Of a stretch of DNA of 64,000 nt, positions 55,355 through 64,000 are shown in pieces; positions within the stretch are counted from its first letter, which is position 1; each line of letters opens with the position of its first letter. This DNA is from Paenibacillus xylanilyticus (GTDB taxonomy: Bacteria; Bacillota; Bacilli; Paenibacillales; Paenibacillaceae). The stretch spans positions 60,631 through 124,630 of the forward strand of contig NZ_JABMCB010000166.1 of assembly GCF_013359935.1 (NCBI RefSeq), read 5' to 3'. The notes beneath the pieces are model-generated. The model worked only from the letters and a program-made list of their open reading frames with translations, was not told the DNA's origin and ran no database searches. A program made the position numbers and the translations under genes.

Positions 55355-56287
55355 TCATGTGCGGACTGCACGTCTGACTCTTGGATCGATGTACGCATAC
55401 GATATATCCACCAGCAAATTCAGCACGACATAGATGATTGCTGTAAAAAAGACAACGCCCTGTACAACAGGCAGGTCTTTGGCCATCAAGGCATCCGCAA
55501 TAATCCGGCCGATCCCCTGTCTGGAGAAGACGGTCTCTACCACAACGGTTCCCGCAAGCAGATCTCCAATCAACATGCCAATGACGGTAACGGCAGGAAT
55601 CAAGGCATTGCGGAGTGCGTGTACGTACATGATCGTGCGCTCCGTAAGTCCTTTGGCACGCAATGCCACGATAAAGGGTTCATTAACGACTTCGAGCATA
55701 CTGTTGCGCACCATCCGAACGATGAAACCTGCACCGACCAGCCCCAGGGTGGCTGCCGGCAGCACCAATGAACCAAAGCCGTCCGAACCCATGGCCGGGA
55801 ACCACCCCAGCTGAACCGAGAACAGCAGAATTAACAGAATACCGGTCCAGAACGTTGGCATGGAGATGCCAAACAGTCCAACAAGCCGGGCAATAAAATC
55901 GATCACGCCATTCCGGTGAATGGCGGACAGCACGCCAAGCGTGATGCCGATAGTAATCGCAATGATGGAACTTAGTGCCGTCAGTGCCAGGGTGGCCGGG
56001 AAATGCTCCAGAATTTTCGGAAGCACCGGATCGGAGTTGATCATGGACTTGCCAAAATCCCCGCGCAGCATGTCGCCGAAATAGTTCGCAAACTGAATGT
56101 AAAACGGCTGATCCAGACCAAGCTGAGCCCGCAGGTTCTCGATCATCTCCGGCGTAGCCGAGGACGGATCCAGCATGAGCAGGACCGGATCACCCGGCAG
56201 AAGATACATGATGCAGTACACCAGCACCGAAGCTCCGAAAATTACAAATAGTGATGTTGCAAGCCGAGTCAGTATCGTTTGAACCAT
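55355..56287 (-). CDS. Peptide-type ABC permease (DppB-like)
   Basis: A 310-residue permease of the DppB/GsiC type: MVQTILTRLATSLFVIFGAS start, LLPGDPV in the first loop, and PFIVALRAKGLTERTIMYVHAL as the coupling loop. GAAGGAG precedes the ATG. Codirectional with the binding protein upstream and the DppC-like gene downstream. Confidence 0.9.
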   Translation of the reverse strand: MVQTILTRLATSLFVIFGASVLVYCIMYLLPGDPVLLMLDPSSATPEMIENLRAQLGLDQPFYIQFANYFGDMLRGDFGKSMINSDPVLPKILEHFPATLALTALSSIIAITIGITLGVLSAIHRNGVIDFIARLVGLFGISMPTFWTGILLILLFSVQLGWFPAMGSDGFGSLVLPAATLGLVGAGFIVRMVRNSMLEVVNEPFIVALRAKGLTERTIMYVHALRNALIPAVTVIGMLIGDLLAGTVVVETVFSRQGIGRIIADALMAKDLPVVQGVVFFTAIIYVVLNLLVDISYAYIDPRVRRAVRT

Positions 56288-56329
56288 ACCGGGTCGTCTC
56301 CTTCCTGAATGCGTGATGGGCTCTTCATG

Positions 56330-57970
56330 TTATGGCTGGATTCGCACGTCGTTGAACAAGGGGTAACCAAGCGAATCGAATTTGACGCCCTGCACAGATT
56401 TCGATGCAGCGACCGTATAAGGGAATACATAGATCGGTAAAATCACAGCCTGATCAATCAGAACTTGCTGAATCTCGTTATAGATCTCCACGCGTTTCTC
56501 CGGATCTGTCTCCACTGCCCCCTGCTCCAGCAATTGATCGATCTTCGGATCGGACAACCCGGACAATGTCCGACGTTCACCTTCCGCGCTGGTATGATAG
56601 AAGGCGTACAGAGCATTCGGATCGGAATTGACCTGGCTGTTTCCATACAGATCATAGTCCCAATTCTGATAAATGACAGTGGCAATGTCTTTCGTAATTT
56701 CAACTTCGACGGCGATACCGACCTGTTTCAGCTGCTGCTGAATGATTGCCGCAATATCATTGCGCTTTTCCCGGTTGGGAGAACCATCCACATAACGCAG
56801 CGTCAGCTTCTGGCCATCTTTTTCACGTATGCCATCCGCGCCCTTGATCCAGCCCTGCTCATCCAGCAGCTGATTGGCTTTGTTGATGTCGGGATTGATG
56901 CTTCCTTCCAGCGAGGCATCATAACCCAGAATTCCTGGAGACAGTGCAGACCACGCTCGTTCGTAGTTGCCCAGATACAATGTTTTGACAATGGATTCCA
57001 CATCTACGGCCGATTGCACCGCCTGTCTGACTTTCACATCGTCCCAAGGTGCTTTGCGCAGATTGAAAAAGAGTGTATATGGCAGTCCTACCGTATTGGC
57101 CTGCAGCAATTGCTGGTTCGGGTCATTCTTCAGGGCCGCAACATTCTGCGGTGGAACAGTCTCTGCAGCGAGTACCTGACCGCTCTGTACGCTACCGATG
57201 CGTGTCGCTTCCTCTGGAACAATTTTGAAAGTGATCGTATCGAGATGAGGTGCAGCTTTGTTTTCGACTGTCTCTGGGGCCCAGTTGTAATCCTTGTTTT
57301 TGGCGACGACGATATCCGCATTTTCATCCCATTTCACGAAGGTGTACGGTCCGGTGCCCACCGGGTTTTTGCCCAGTTGATCGCCATATTTCTTGGCAGC
57401 TGTAGGTGACACGATACCCAGAAGGGCCTGGCTTAAGTTGCCCAGGAAGGCCTGTGAAGGTGACGCCAGATTCACCTTGATGGTGTATTCATCAATGACC
57501 TCGGAAGATTGATAGGGTCTGATCAGCGCAAGGGAATTGGCAGCTTTGGTGGCCGGATCGATGACGCGATCCAGATTGTATTTCACGGCTTCAGCATTAA
57601 ACGGTGTGCCGTCGTGGAACTTCACGTCCTCACGGAGCTTGAACGTATAACTCTTGCCATCCTCCGATACGCTCCATTCCGTGGCGAGCCACGGCTTGAT
57701 GGAACCGTCAGGCAGCTGCACCACCAGATTGTCGTAGATGGTCCGGATGGCACGTACCGTCACGGCAAGCCCACTCCGATGAGGGTCCAGCGTATCCGGT
57801 GATGTGGCAAGAGCGAAGGTAAGATTCCCGCCCTCCGCTTGGCTGGCCTGTTCACCACCAGATGCTTGAGCCGAACCGCTGGAGCTGCCACCCGCTCCGC
57901 AACCGGACAATACCATTACCAATACTGCTGCCAATGCCATAACTTTCATCCACGCGATAGACCTGCTCAT
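56330..57970 (-). CDS. Peptide-type solute-binding lipoprotein
   Basis: A 546-residue family-5 binding protein. The start at 57970 has AGAGGGGG upstream; the signal MSRSIAWMKVMALAAVLVMV leads to the lipobox LSGC. YTFKLREDVKFHDGTPFNAE near residue 90 is the family-5 segment. It captures the substrate of the importer, probably a peptide-like or N-acyl organosulfur compound given the neighbours. It is paralogous in design to CntA in the next operon. Confidence 0.9.
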   Translation of the reverse strand: MSRSIAWMKVMALAAVLVMVLSGCGAGGSSSGSAQASGGEQASQAEGGNLTFALATSPDTLDPHRSGLAVTVRAIRTIYDNLVVQLPDGSIKPWLATEWSVSEDGKSYTFKLREDVKFHDGTPFNAEAVKYNLDRVIDPATKAANSLALIRPYQSSEVIDEYTIKVNLASPSQAFLGNLSQALLGIVSPTAAKKYGDQLGKNPVGTGPYTFVKWDENADIVVAKNKDYNWAPETVENKAAPHLDTITFKIVPEEATRIGSVQSGQVLAAETVPPQNVAALKNDPNQQLLQANTVGLPYTLFFNLRKAPWDDVKVRQAVQSAVDVESIVKTLYLGNYERAWSALSPGILGYDASLEGSINPDINKANQLLDEQGWIKGADGIREKDGQKLTLRYVDGSPNREKRNDIAAIIQQQLKQVGIAVEVEITKDIATVIYQNWDYDLYGNSQVNSDPNALYAFYHTSAEGERRTLSGLSDPKIDQLLEQGAVETDPEKRVEIYNEIQQVLIDQAVILPIYVFPYTVAASKSVQGVKFDSLGYPLFNDVRIQP

Positions 57971-58104
57971 ATCGTTTCCCCCTCTGTGTATACAGGTGTC
58001 ATTTTTATTTTGATATAACCTATGAGATAAGTCGGTTTTAATGTGCAAGAAAGCTTTATTTAAGTGTTATAACCTGCTGTTCATTTCTCCGACAGTCATG
58101 ATTG

Positions 58105-59442
58105 TTATGCCTGCTGCACTTGCTCCCGGGCTGCCGTATAACGATTCACCGGAATCTGCACACCGAGATTGCCACGGAGTGTGTCATGCTCATACTCTGT
58201 ACGGTAAATGCCCCGCTCCTGCAGAATCGGAACGACCAGTTCCACGAAATCGGACAAGCCACTTGGCAGTTCCGAATGAATAATGAACCCATCAGCAGCC
58301 TCTGCTTCAAACCACTCCTGGATTTTGTCAGCTACCTGTTCCGGTGTGCCGAGGAATTTGCTCTTCGGTGTAGCTGCTCGCAATGCCACTTCGCGCAGTG
58401 TCAATCCCTGCTCTTTGGCGTCCTTCTTGATTTTGTCCGTGCCGCTGCGGAAGCTGTTGCTGCCAATGCCGTTCAGTTCAGGGAACGGTTCATCCAGCGG
58501 ATATTGGGAGAAGTCATGATGCTCGAAGAAACGCCCCAGATAATCCAGTGCTTTGTCGATCGTAACGAGACTGGCAATCTCCTCGTATTTACGCTCGGCT
58601 TCTTCTTCCGTCCGTCCTACAATCGGGCTGATGCCTGGCAGAATGACGATATCCCCAGAAGAGCGTCCATAGGAAGCAGCACGCGTCTTGACATCCTTGT
58701 AAAAGGCTTGTGCATCTTCGATCGTATCATGTCCGGTAAACACCGCATCGGCTTCTTTTGCAGCAAGGGTTTTGCCATCATCAGAGGAACCTGCCTGGAA
58801 AATAACCGGCTGACCTTGTCGTGAACGGGCAATGTTCAGTGGTCCCTGTACCGAGAAGAACTCTCCTTCGTGGTTGAGTGTGTGCAGTTTGGATGGATCG
58901 AAGAAGACACCGCTCTCCTTGTCTCTGACAAATGCATCATCTTCCCACGAATCCCAAAGGCCTTTGGTCACCTGTAAATATTCGGTTGCAATGCGATATC
59001 GTTCCGGATGGGTAGGGTGGTTGCTTCTACTGTAGTTCTTGGCTGATCCTTCAAGCGGGGAGGTAACCACGTTCCAGCCTGCACGACCGTCGCTGATCAG
59101 ATCCAGCGAACCAAACTGTCTGGCAACAGTGAACGGATCGCTATAGGACGTGGAGAGGGTTCCAACCAGACCGATCCGCGATGTAACTGCGGCCAAGGCG
59201 GACAACAGACTAATCGGTTCGAACCGGTTCAGGAAGTGGGGAATGGATTTTTCGGTAATATACAGACCGTCAGCAATAAAAACGAGATCGAACTTGCCTT
59301 CTTCCGCTTTCAGCGTCTGGCGTTTGTAGAACTCAAAATTCACACTTGCATCCGCCTGAATCTCCGGGTGTCTCCATGTGGTCATGCTGCCTCCGACACC
59401 GTGAACAATGGCTCCAAATTTCAAACTGCGTTTTGCTGTCAT
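58105..59442 (-). CDS. Flavin-dependent monooxygenase, YtnJ/NtaA type
   Basis: A 445-residue monooxygenase of the NtaA/SnaA/DszA group within the LLM class. [20 protein letters not shown] at the start, [20 protein letters not shown] near residue 135 and [17 protein letters not shown] near residue 220 are typical. B. subtilis YtnJ works on S-substituted N-acetylcysteines in sulfur salvage. The ATG at 59442 follows AAGGCGG. First gene after the strong promoter at 59567-59595. Confidence 0.9.
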   Translation of the reverse strand: MTAKRSLKFGAIVHGVGGSMTTWRHPEIQADASVNFEFYKRQTLKAEEGKFDLVFIADGLYITEKSIPHFLNRFEPISLLSALAAVTSRIGLVGTLSTSYSDPFTVARQFGSLDLISDGRAGWNVVTSPLEGSAKNYSRSNHPTHPERYRIATEYLQVTKGLWDSWEDDAFVRDKESGVFFDPSKLHTLNHEGEFFSVQGPLNIARSRQGQPVIFQAGSSDDGKTLAAKEADAVFTGHDTIEDAQAFYKDVKTRAASYGRSSGDIVILPGISPIVGRTEEEAERKYEEIASLVTIDKALDYLGRFFEHHDFSQYPLDEPFPELNGIGSNSFRSGTDKIKKDAKEQGLTLREVALRAATPKSKFLGTPEQVADKIQEWFEAEAADGFIIHSELPSGLSDFVELVVPILQERGIYRTEYEHDTLRGNLGVQIPVNRYTAAREQVQQA

Positions 59443-59566
59443 ATACATTCCGCCTTCCCTATATTGGATTAGGTTGATGCAACAAGGTCCAAGTCACAAG
59501 GTTCACATCCCCAAAACTCAAAAGTTAACTATTCCTATGAGTTTGGTCAGTTTTATAATTTCACAA

Positions 59567-59595
59567 ATCTTATCACTGCCCTGTGAAAGGGTCAA
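59567..59595 (-). promoter_or_regulatory. Sigma-A promoter of the sulfur operon
   Basis: On the minus strand TTGACC (59590-59595), 17 bases, then TAAGAT (59567-59572). It lies about 125 bases before the first monooxygenase gene. The leader contains TTCCTATGAG, which could be part of a regulator site. Confidence 0.75.
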
Positions 59596-59738
59596 CCGTG
59601 TGACTAATAGAACTTTTCTATATGGAAATAAGGGTTTTGAATAAGAGCCATTATTCCGTCGCTCCCGCCTGTAGTCCACTCCCTGTGCAGTTTTCCGCAG
59701 CCGGAAGCAACGAAATTCATCTATCCTGCAAGGGCCGA

Positions 59739-60017
59739 TCAGACAGCTGCCGCTTCGCCCGGCTGCGCGAGAAGCGCGGCAAGCTTCTCCAGATCTGGTT
59801 CCAGCAAAGCCTCAAACTTGCCTTCCCCTCCCACTTCAATGACAGGAACATGGCGAATGCCATATTTCGCTTCAAGTACATCCCTGAGCACGTCATTGCC
59901 TTCTACTTCAATGTTCACAAAAGGCTGATTCCGTGACGTCAAAAACGCTTTGACCTCACCGCAGAAATGACAGCCTGTTTTGCTCCATAGCACTACTTTT
60001 TTGGATGATGAAGACAT
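59739..60017 (-). CDS. Glutaredoxin-like protein, YtnI-like
   Basis: A 92-residue thioredoxin-fold protein with the redox motif CHFC near residue 15 and the cis-Pro segment RHVPVIEV near residue 55. The ATG at 60017 follows GGAGGG. The similar YtnI of B. subtilis belongs to the same sulfur salvage operon, which supports the link, though here it lies upstream of the main promoter and may have its own. It may reduce an oxidised sulfur intermediate or partner protein. Confidence 0.88.
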   Translation of the reverse strand: MSSSSKKVVLWSKTGCHFCGEVKAFLTSRNQPFVNIEVEGNDVLRDVLEAKYGIRHVPVIEVGGEGKFEALLEPDLEKLAALLAQPGEAAAV

Positions 60018-60213
60018 CGACAACCCTCCTGATTGAATTCAAGATTAAGATCGAGGCAAGTCCTCAGACCTTTAATTCCTACCTGTTGAATAAGAATTAT
60101 GGCTATAAATGTACTCCTCGTGCCTTCAAGCGTCAATGGAGCTGCTAATAGAATAAACCTATAACCACATAGAAAGATTAAATTTAATTTTTTTAGAACG
60201 GCAGAAGCAGCCC

Positions 60214-61161
60214 TTATTTTTTGCTTGCCTCCTTGACCATGTGAAAGACTTTTTGGGCCATCTCAACATAAAAATGAACCTGATCCGGACTTTGATCGAT
60301 AGCCCATCTGAGATTATCAAAGGTCTTGAGCAGCAATACATGTCTTAGCAGATCAAGCTCCTTTTCATTCAGCCCGTAACTGTCCAAAAAAGCGTTCAAT
60401 TGTTCAGGTTCAGGGCCTTCCCCGTGGATCTGGCAGCATATCATATGTATGATATCGCCATAAGGTACAACAGTGACTTCTGCATTTCCCCAATCCAGCA
60501 GTGTAACTTGTCCTGTCTGGGAAACCATCGTGTTCTTCAATGAGAGGTCACCATGGCACAGGCCGAAACGGAACTCTTCCATTTTCACATTTTCAAACCA
60601 ATGTCGTACCATTCCCGATTCCGTTTTCGTGATTACGCCAAACGCAATCAGGGGGTCATGCTCCGTTAAGCTCTGGATATTGTACTGCACATAACCCTGC
60701 CAACTGCCGTCTGATCCCGGATGCGGAGGGGAATAAAACCTGCCCTGGACAGGGTCCATCTGCTCCCCAAAACCATCCACTGGGATGGAATGAATACATT
60801 TCGCATATTCACCAAGTTTTCTCCAGATATCGGTCGTGTCTACGGTTGTGTCCAATCCGTTATCTCCTTCGACAAATGTTTGAATCATATATGCCGTTTC
60901 GTCCGTGATTCCGACGGATAACGTCTCTGGGCCAGGAATACCCGCTGCCGCAGCTTGCTCAATGCACCATTTTTCCTTCATAAAAGTGGGATAATTGGCT
61001 TTGTCATTCATGCGAACAACCACTTTATGTTGTTCCGTCTCAACGAGGCAAACCTGATTGACGAAACCTTTTCCAATGATCTGATGGGATGATTTCACTG
61101 GATCATGCAGAAAATCATGGGTAATTCGTTCGGCTAGTAATACAACTTTATTCTTCATCAT
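60214..61161 (-). CDS. APH-family phosphotransferase
   Basis: A 315-residue kinase of the aminoglycoside/choline phosphotransferase fold. The catalytic loop is LCHGDLSLKNTM (His-Gly-Asp ... Asn) near residue 200 and the Asp of the metal site is in LLDWGNAEV. Such proteins phosphorylate small molecules or antibiotics; the substrate is unknown. AGGGATGG precedes the ATG. It appears to be transcribed alone. Confidence 0.87.
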   Translation of the reverse strand: MMKNKVVLLAERITHDFLHDPVKSSHQIIGKGFVNQVCLVETEQHKVVVRMNDKANYPTFMKEKWCIEQAAAAGIPGPETLSVGITDETAYMIQTFVEGDNGLDTTVDTTDIWRKLGEYAKCIHSIPVDGFGEQMDPVQGRFYSPPHPGSDGSWQGYVQYNIQSLTEHDPLIAFGVITKTESGMVRHWFENVKMEEFRFGLCHGDLSLKNTMVSQTGQVTLLDWGNAEVTVVPYGDIIHMICCQIHGEGPEPEQLNAFLDSYGLNEKELDLLRHVLLLKTFDNLRWAIDQSPDQVHFYVEMAQKVFHMVKEASKK

Positions 61162-61356
61162 GCACCATCCCTAGTTCGCATCCTAAGTTAGCTCTGCGAA
61201 GATTCAATTGGTCATAGTGTAAGGTGAAACCGCTTACGTTTCAATCATCATGGATAAAATTCTTATATGTAAAGCCCGGATGCGAAATGAAATGGTGCAA
61301 TACGCTGCACATTACATCTCGCATCATGCCGATCCGGTTCACAGCAAGCCTCCACA

Positions 61357-62910
61357 TTACAAATCTTCGTTCAAGAGCTGCGGCGGGGCGATGATCGGCA
61401 AGCCTTCTTCAATCACATGCAGCTGTTCCGGTGATACGGTCAGCACATGACCTGAATGGACTCCCCACCTTTCTGCTGCGTAGACTGTTACGAACCTCCT
61501 GCGTTTGCCTGCGTTGATCTGATACCGGATTTCTGGCGTATCAGCTGCAGCAACGATACAACCCTCCGACCAGCCGTTGGCCGAATCATGAATCGATGAG
61601 ATATGCACATGTCGGACGTCAAGCGGCCATCCCTGAATTTCGCCAGCGGATACTACAGCTTCTCCGGCAGGAATGCCGAGCAGATCCGGTTTGGCTACCT
61701 GAACAGGAGATATTCCGCGCGGTACGGGAATATTCAACTTGCGTCGCAATCCTCCGGTCAGACGATATACATCGCCTTTGACATCCGATACGAAGCAGCC
61801 TTCCGGATAAAAGTCGTTGCTGCGTCTTGGCTTCGGCAAGCCGTCGTGACTGCTCTGGGTGGCAATTCGCTGCCGCGGATCGGTCTTCCCCGGATCGATG
61901 CAATCCGGCGGTACAGTCGAATTCGCCTGTGCCATATGCTGCGCGATCTGCAATGTTTTTGCGACCAGCGTGTGCGGGTCTCCCCATTTTCGGGAATGAA
62001 ACTGTTCGTTCCCCTTGTTCACTGTCGCAAAATCCTGTTCGCCAAGCGCCTTCATGCTGACACTTCCAAAGTGATGAATAAATGCATCGCCTGCAACCGC
62101 AAGCTTGTATCCTGCCAGCTTCACCCGAATCATCCAGTCATCATCTTCAAAGTTGCCTACCGCATACCCTTCATCCAGATATCCCACCCGCTCCAGCAGC
62201 TCTCGTGAGAACAGCCAGCAAAATCCGACGAGCCGTTCGGTCATCCGATGCTTATCAGGGTCAGGCCGATTGTGTCTCCTGGCAAAAGACCACATATCCT
62301 CTACCTCAGAATACGGAACGTCAATCTGCTGATCGCCGCCAATATAGTTGGTGACCGGACCAACCAGACCGATCTCGGGATCACTGTCAAGGCATGCCAT
62401 CATGTTGTCAAGCCAGCCTGGCGTGACCAGCGTATCGTTATTCAGGACCACGATATGTCTGCCTCTTGCCATCATCAGGCCCTGGTTGACACCTCCGGCG
62501 AATCCGCGATTGACGTCCAGTGCAGCCACCCTCACCATGCCGCCTTTGCGCAGCATCGCTTCCGCTGTACCGTCCTTGGAGGCGTTATCCACAACGATAA
62601 TTTCGTAGGGAGCGGGCGTATGTTTCTCGATACTGGATACACACTTGAGGACATACTCCCGCTGATTATAGGTCGGAATAATGATGCTGACCCCTTCAAA
62701 TACCAGTCCAAAAGAACTCTGCCCCTGCCGTACTCCTTCATCGTATCCCCTGCTGTAACCTTGTTTGTACAGTTTAGCAGCTCTGTCCCCCCGCTTGCCT
62801 TTCCCTCTGCGTCCCGACTTCCGCACAGAGCTCTGTCCAGCGGAATGCAGAACAACTTCGGCGGGTCCAGAAACATGCCGTTGTCTGGGTAATTTACCTG
62901 GTTTGCTCAC
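61357..62910 (-). CDS. Family-2 glycosyltransferase
   Basis: A 517-residue protein. The first 75 residues are basic and low-complexity (KSGRRGKGKRGD) and include the Tyr/Gly motif YKQGYSRGYDEGVRQG. The GT2 domain starts at VSIIIPTYNQREYVLK, with VLNNDTLVTPGW as the metal motif and FEDDDWMIR further on. A C-terminal domain of about 150 residues with repeated turn-rich segments follows. The start is the GTG at 62910 after GGAGGAAG. Its neighbour at 62974 carries a similar Gly/Tyr motif, so the two may act on the same surface glycan. Confidence 0.88.
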   Translation of the reverse strand: MSKPGKLPRQRHVSGPAEVVLHSAGQSSVRKSGRRGKGKRGDRAAKLYKQGYSRGYDEGVRQGQSSFGLVFEGVSIIIPTYNQREYVLKCVSSIEKHTPAPYEIIVVDNASKDGTAEAMLRKGGMVRVAALDVNRGFAGGVNQGLMMARGRHIVVLNNDTLVTPGWLDNMMACLDSDPEIGLVGPVTNYIGGDQQIDVPYSEVEDMWSFARRHNRPDPDKHRMTERLVGFCWLFSRELLERVGYLDEGYAVGNFEDDDWMIRVKLAGYKLAVAGDAFIHHFGSVSMKALGEQDFATVNKGNEQFHSRKWGDPHTLVAKTLQIAQHMAQANSTVPPDCIDPGKTDPRQRIATQSSHDGLPKPRRSNDFYPEGCFVSDVKGDVYRLTGGLRRKLNIPVPRGISPVQVAKPDLLGIPAGEAVVSAGEIQGWPLDVRHVHISSIHDSANGWSEGCIVAAADTPEIRYQINAGKRRRFVTVYAAERWGVHSGHVLTVSPEQLHVIEEGLPIIAPPQLLNEDL

Positions 62911-62973
62911 GTTGCTTCCTCCATTTCCCCTCATCCGGATGTGTTACGTAAAAACCACCCGCCAGACTGTCCA

Positions 62974-64000
62974 TTAGAGATGAAGCTCTCCTGTAACCAA
63001 TTTGTCAGCCAAATGTCCAAAATCCAGAGCTACCCTTCCAAGTTCCCCGGCAATGCGCGTGCACAGAACCACGGCCGGAATACCTGCGGCTACCAAAGCA
63101 ATGTCGAAGTCATGCGCTGCTGTTTCCTGCATCACTCTGGGAATGTCCATGAAACCGGCGACAGCACCAATGATCCCTGTCACCTGGACCCCGCGGCTGA
63201 GAAGGAGTGCACCCAGTTCGCTCGCCCGGCGGCCGATCAGCAGTACGCGGCGGCCATTCAGTACAGGCAGCAGCAGTCCCGACTGATGCAGACTGTAGTT
63301 GATCGTGGAACTGGTCAGCTTCAACCGGGACCAGTCAATCCCGAAGTGGCGCATGACCGGGAATAGCAAGCCCTGAAACGTGGGCGCTCGCGAGATGGGC
63401 ACCCCGACCCAATCCGCCCCCTGAATTGCTTCGGCTAGCGCAGCCCGAATCTCGGGAACGGAGCGCGGCACCCCTGCGTAAGGCAGGAACGGGGCGAGCT
63501 CCTGCACCTGCTCGCCGGGCAGCACCGTGTCGGCTGCCAGCGTCAGCAGTTCGCCATCCCCGAGGCGAACGACCGACAGGGGGCGCTGTGCATCCAGCGC
63601 TCCCCGGATCTGGTCAGCCACCTCGTGGGGGCTGGCCAAACGGGTGAGGCTGGGCGCGTACTGGCGAAAACCCGCCGCAATCAGATCTGCCGCCGCTACG
63701 GCAGGCAGAATATGGTCCGGCGGAATGTGCTGCGCCACCAGCGCCTCCCCGCCCGCGAATACGCCGTCGCGGTAGCCCTCGGCGTAGCCGCCGGGTGCGC
63801 CTGCCGGCTCCGCAGGCGGCAGAGCCCCTGCGCTGCCCGCATGTGCGGCGGCAGCGCCATCCTGCCCCGCGGGGGCGACACCACCAGCGTGCGGGTGGCG
63901 TATCGCCTGGAGCGGGGCAGGTCCAGCACCGCGGGCAGGCATCGCCTTCGGCGTGCTGGCTTGCGGTGCTGGCGCAGGCGCACGGCGCGCAGCCGGGCGC
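62974..64000 (-). CDS. GT-D-fold glycosyltransferase (5' end outside window)
   Basis: The open frame continues from the window edge to a stop at 62974. The N-terminal part is Ala/Pro/Gly-rich and GC-rich with the motif GGYAEGYRDGVFAGGEAL, similar to the one in the adjacent GT2 protein. The C-terminal 200 residues contain VVRLGDGELLTLA and RRVLLIGRRASELGALL, which match the GT-D (DUF1792-like) glycosyltransferase domain. No start codon can be chosen, since the frame is still open at the edge. Confidence 0.82.
   Translation of the reverse strand, partial: RPAARRAPAPAPQASTPKAMPARGAGPAPLQAIRHPHAGGVAPAGQDGAAAAHAGSAGALPPAEPAGAPGGYAEGYRDGVFAGGEALVAQHIPPDHILPAVAAADLIAAGFRQYAPSLTRLASPHEVADQIRGALDAQRPLSVVRLGDGELLTLAADTVLPGEQVQELAPFLPYAGVPRSVPEIRAALAEAIQGADWVGVPISRAPTFQGLLFPVMRHFGIDWSRLKLTSSTINYSLHQSGLLLPVLNGRRVLLIGRRASELGALLLSRGVQVTGIIGAVAGFMDIPRVMQETAAHDFDIALVAAGIPAVVLCTRIAGELGRVALDFGHLADKLVTGELHL

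Noticed and set aside
56465..58824. Plus-strand frames opposite the solute-binding protein and monooxygenase
   Set aside because: They are antisense shadows of clear minus-strand genes and have no start signals.
59525..59550. TTCCTATGAG in the sulfur operon leader as a CymR site
   Set aside because: Only part of the expected motif is visible, so it is mentioned with the promoter and not called.

Overview
The window looks like the chromosome of a Bacillota bacterium, most likely a Paenibacillus or a close relative. The evidence is Bacillus-type ribosome binding sites, Zur boxes of the B. subtilis type, a staphylopine-type (cnt) metallophore operon and a B. subtilis ytm/ytn-like sulfur salvage operon. 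No rRNA, tRNA, CRISPR array, prophage or intact IS was seen.

The window has two very different halves. From 1 to about 37.4 kb lies an accessory region. Small unrelated gene units, mostly a transcription regulator facing an oxidoreductase or hydrolase, are separated by about 22 copies (13 near full length, the rest halves or decayed) of a roughly 95-bp structured repeat. All copies are on the same strand and almost all are between genes. Each full copy has two similar ends (CTAAC, six- or seven-base spacer, GTTAG) around a central hairpin. This layout resembles integron attC sites (R''-spacer-L'' ... L'-spacer-R'), and the usual gene arrangement (minus-strand gene, plus-strand gene, repeat) looks like a cassette array. 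No integrase lies in the window. The rival explanations are a strand-biased mobile element of IS200/IS605 or REP type, or a dispersed terminator. The cassette contents are an NUDIX hydrolase, an EamA exporter with an ITPase and an SgrR-like regulator, MerR/aldo-keto reductase, MarR/epoxide-hydrolase-like, ketopantoate-reductase-like/TetR, HxlR/alcohol dehydrogenase, two TetR/hydrolase groups, AraC, YafY/DoxX, HxlR/F420-type reductase/NmrA, lipoproteins and DinB. Many units are decaying: DUF1361, two NmrA/VOC fragments, a peptidase, an MBL hydrolase, a PAF-acetylhydrolase-like gene and a metalloprotease are all broken.

From 37.7 to 50.3 kb is a zinc-starvation island, entirely on the minus strand: a zinc-independent S14 paralogue with an internal stop codon, a CobW/ZigA-type GTPase, a second MFS exporter, and a complete cntKLMABCDFE operon for making, exporting and re-importing a nicotianamine-like metallophore. 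Three Zur-box-like palindromes sit in front of the three transcription units.

From 50.4 to 60.0 kb is a minus-strand operon for salvage of organosulfur compounds (probably S-substituted or N-acyl cysteines): glutaredoxin-like YtnI, YtnJ-type monooxygenase, a peptide-type ABC importer, an FMN reductase, a LysR regulator, a YtmO-like monooxygenase and a YtnL-like M20 amidohydrolase. The right end carries an APH-type kinase, a family-2 glycosyltransferase and a partial GT-D-type glycosyltransferase with a GC-rich, Ala/Pro-rich leader that runs off the window.
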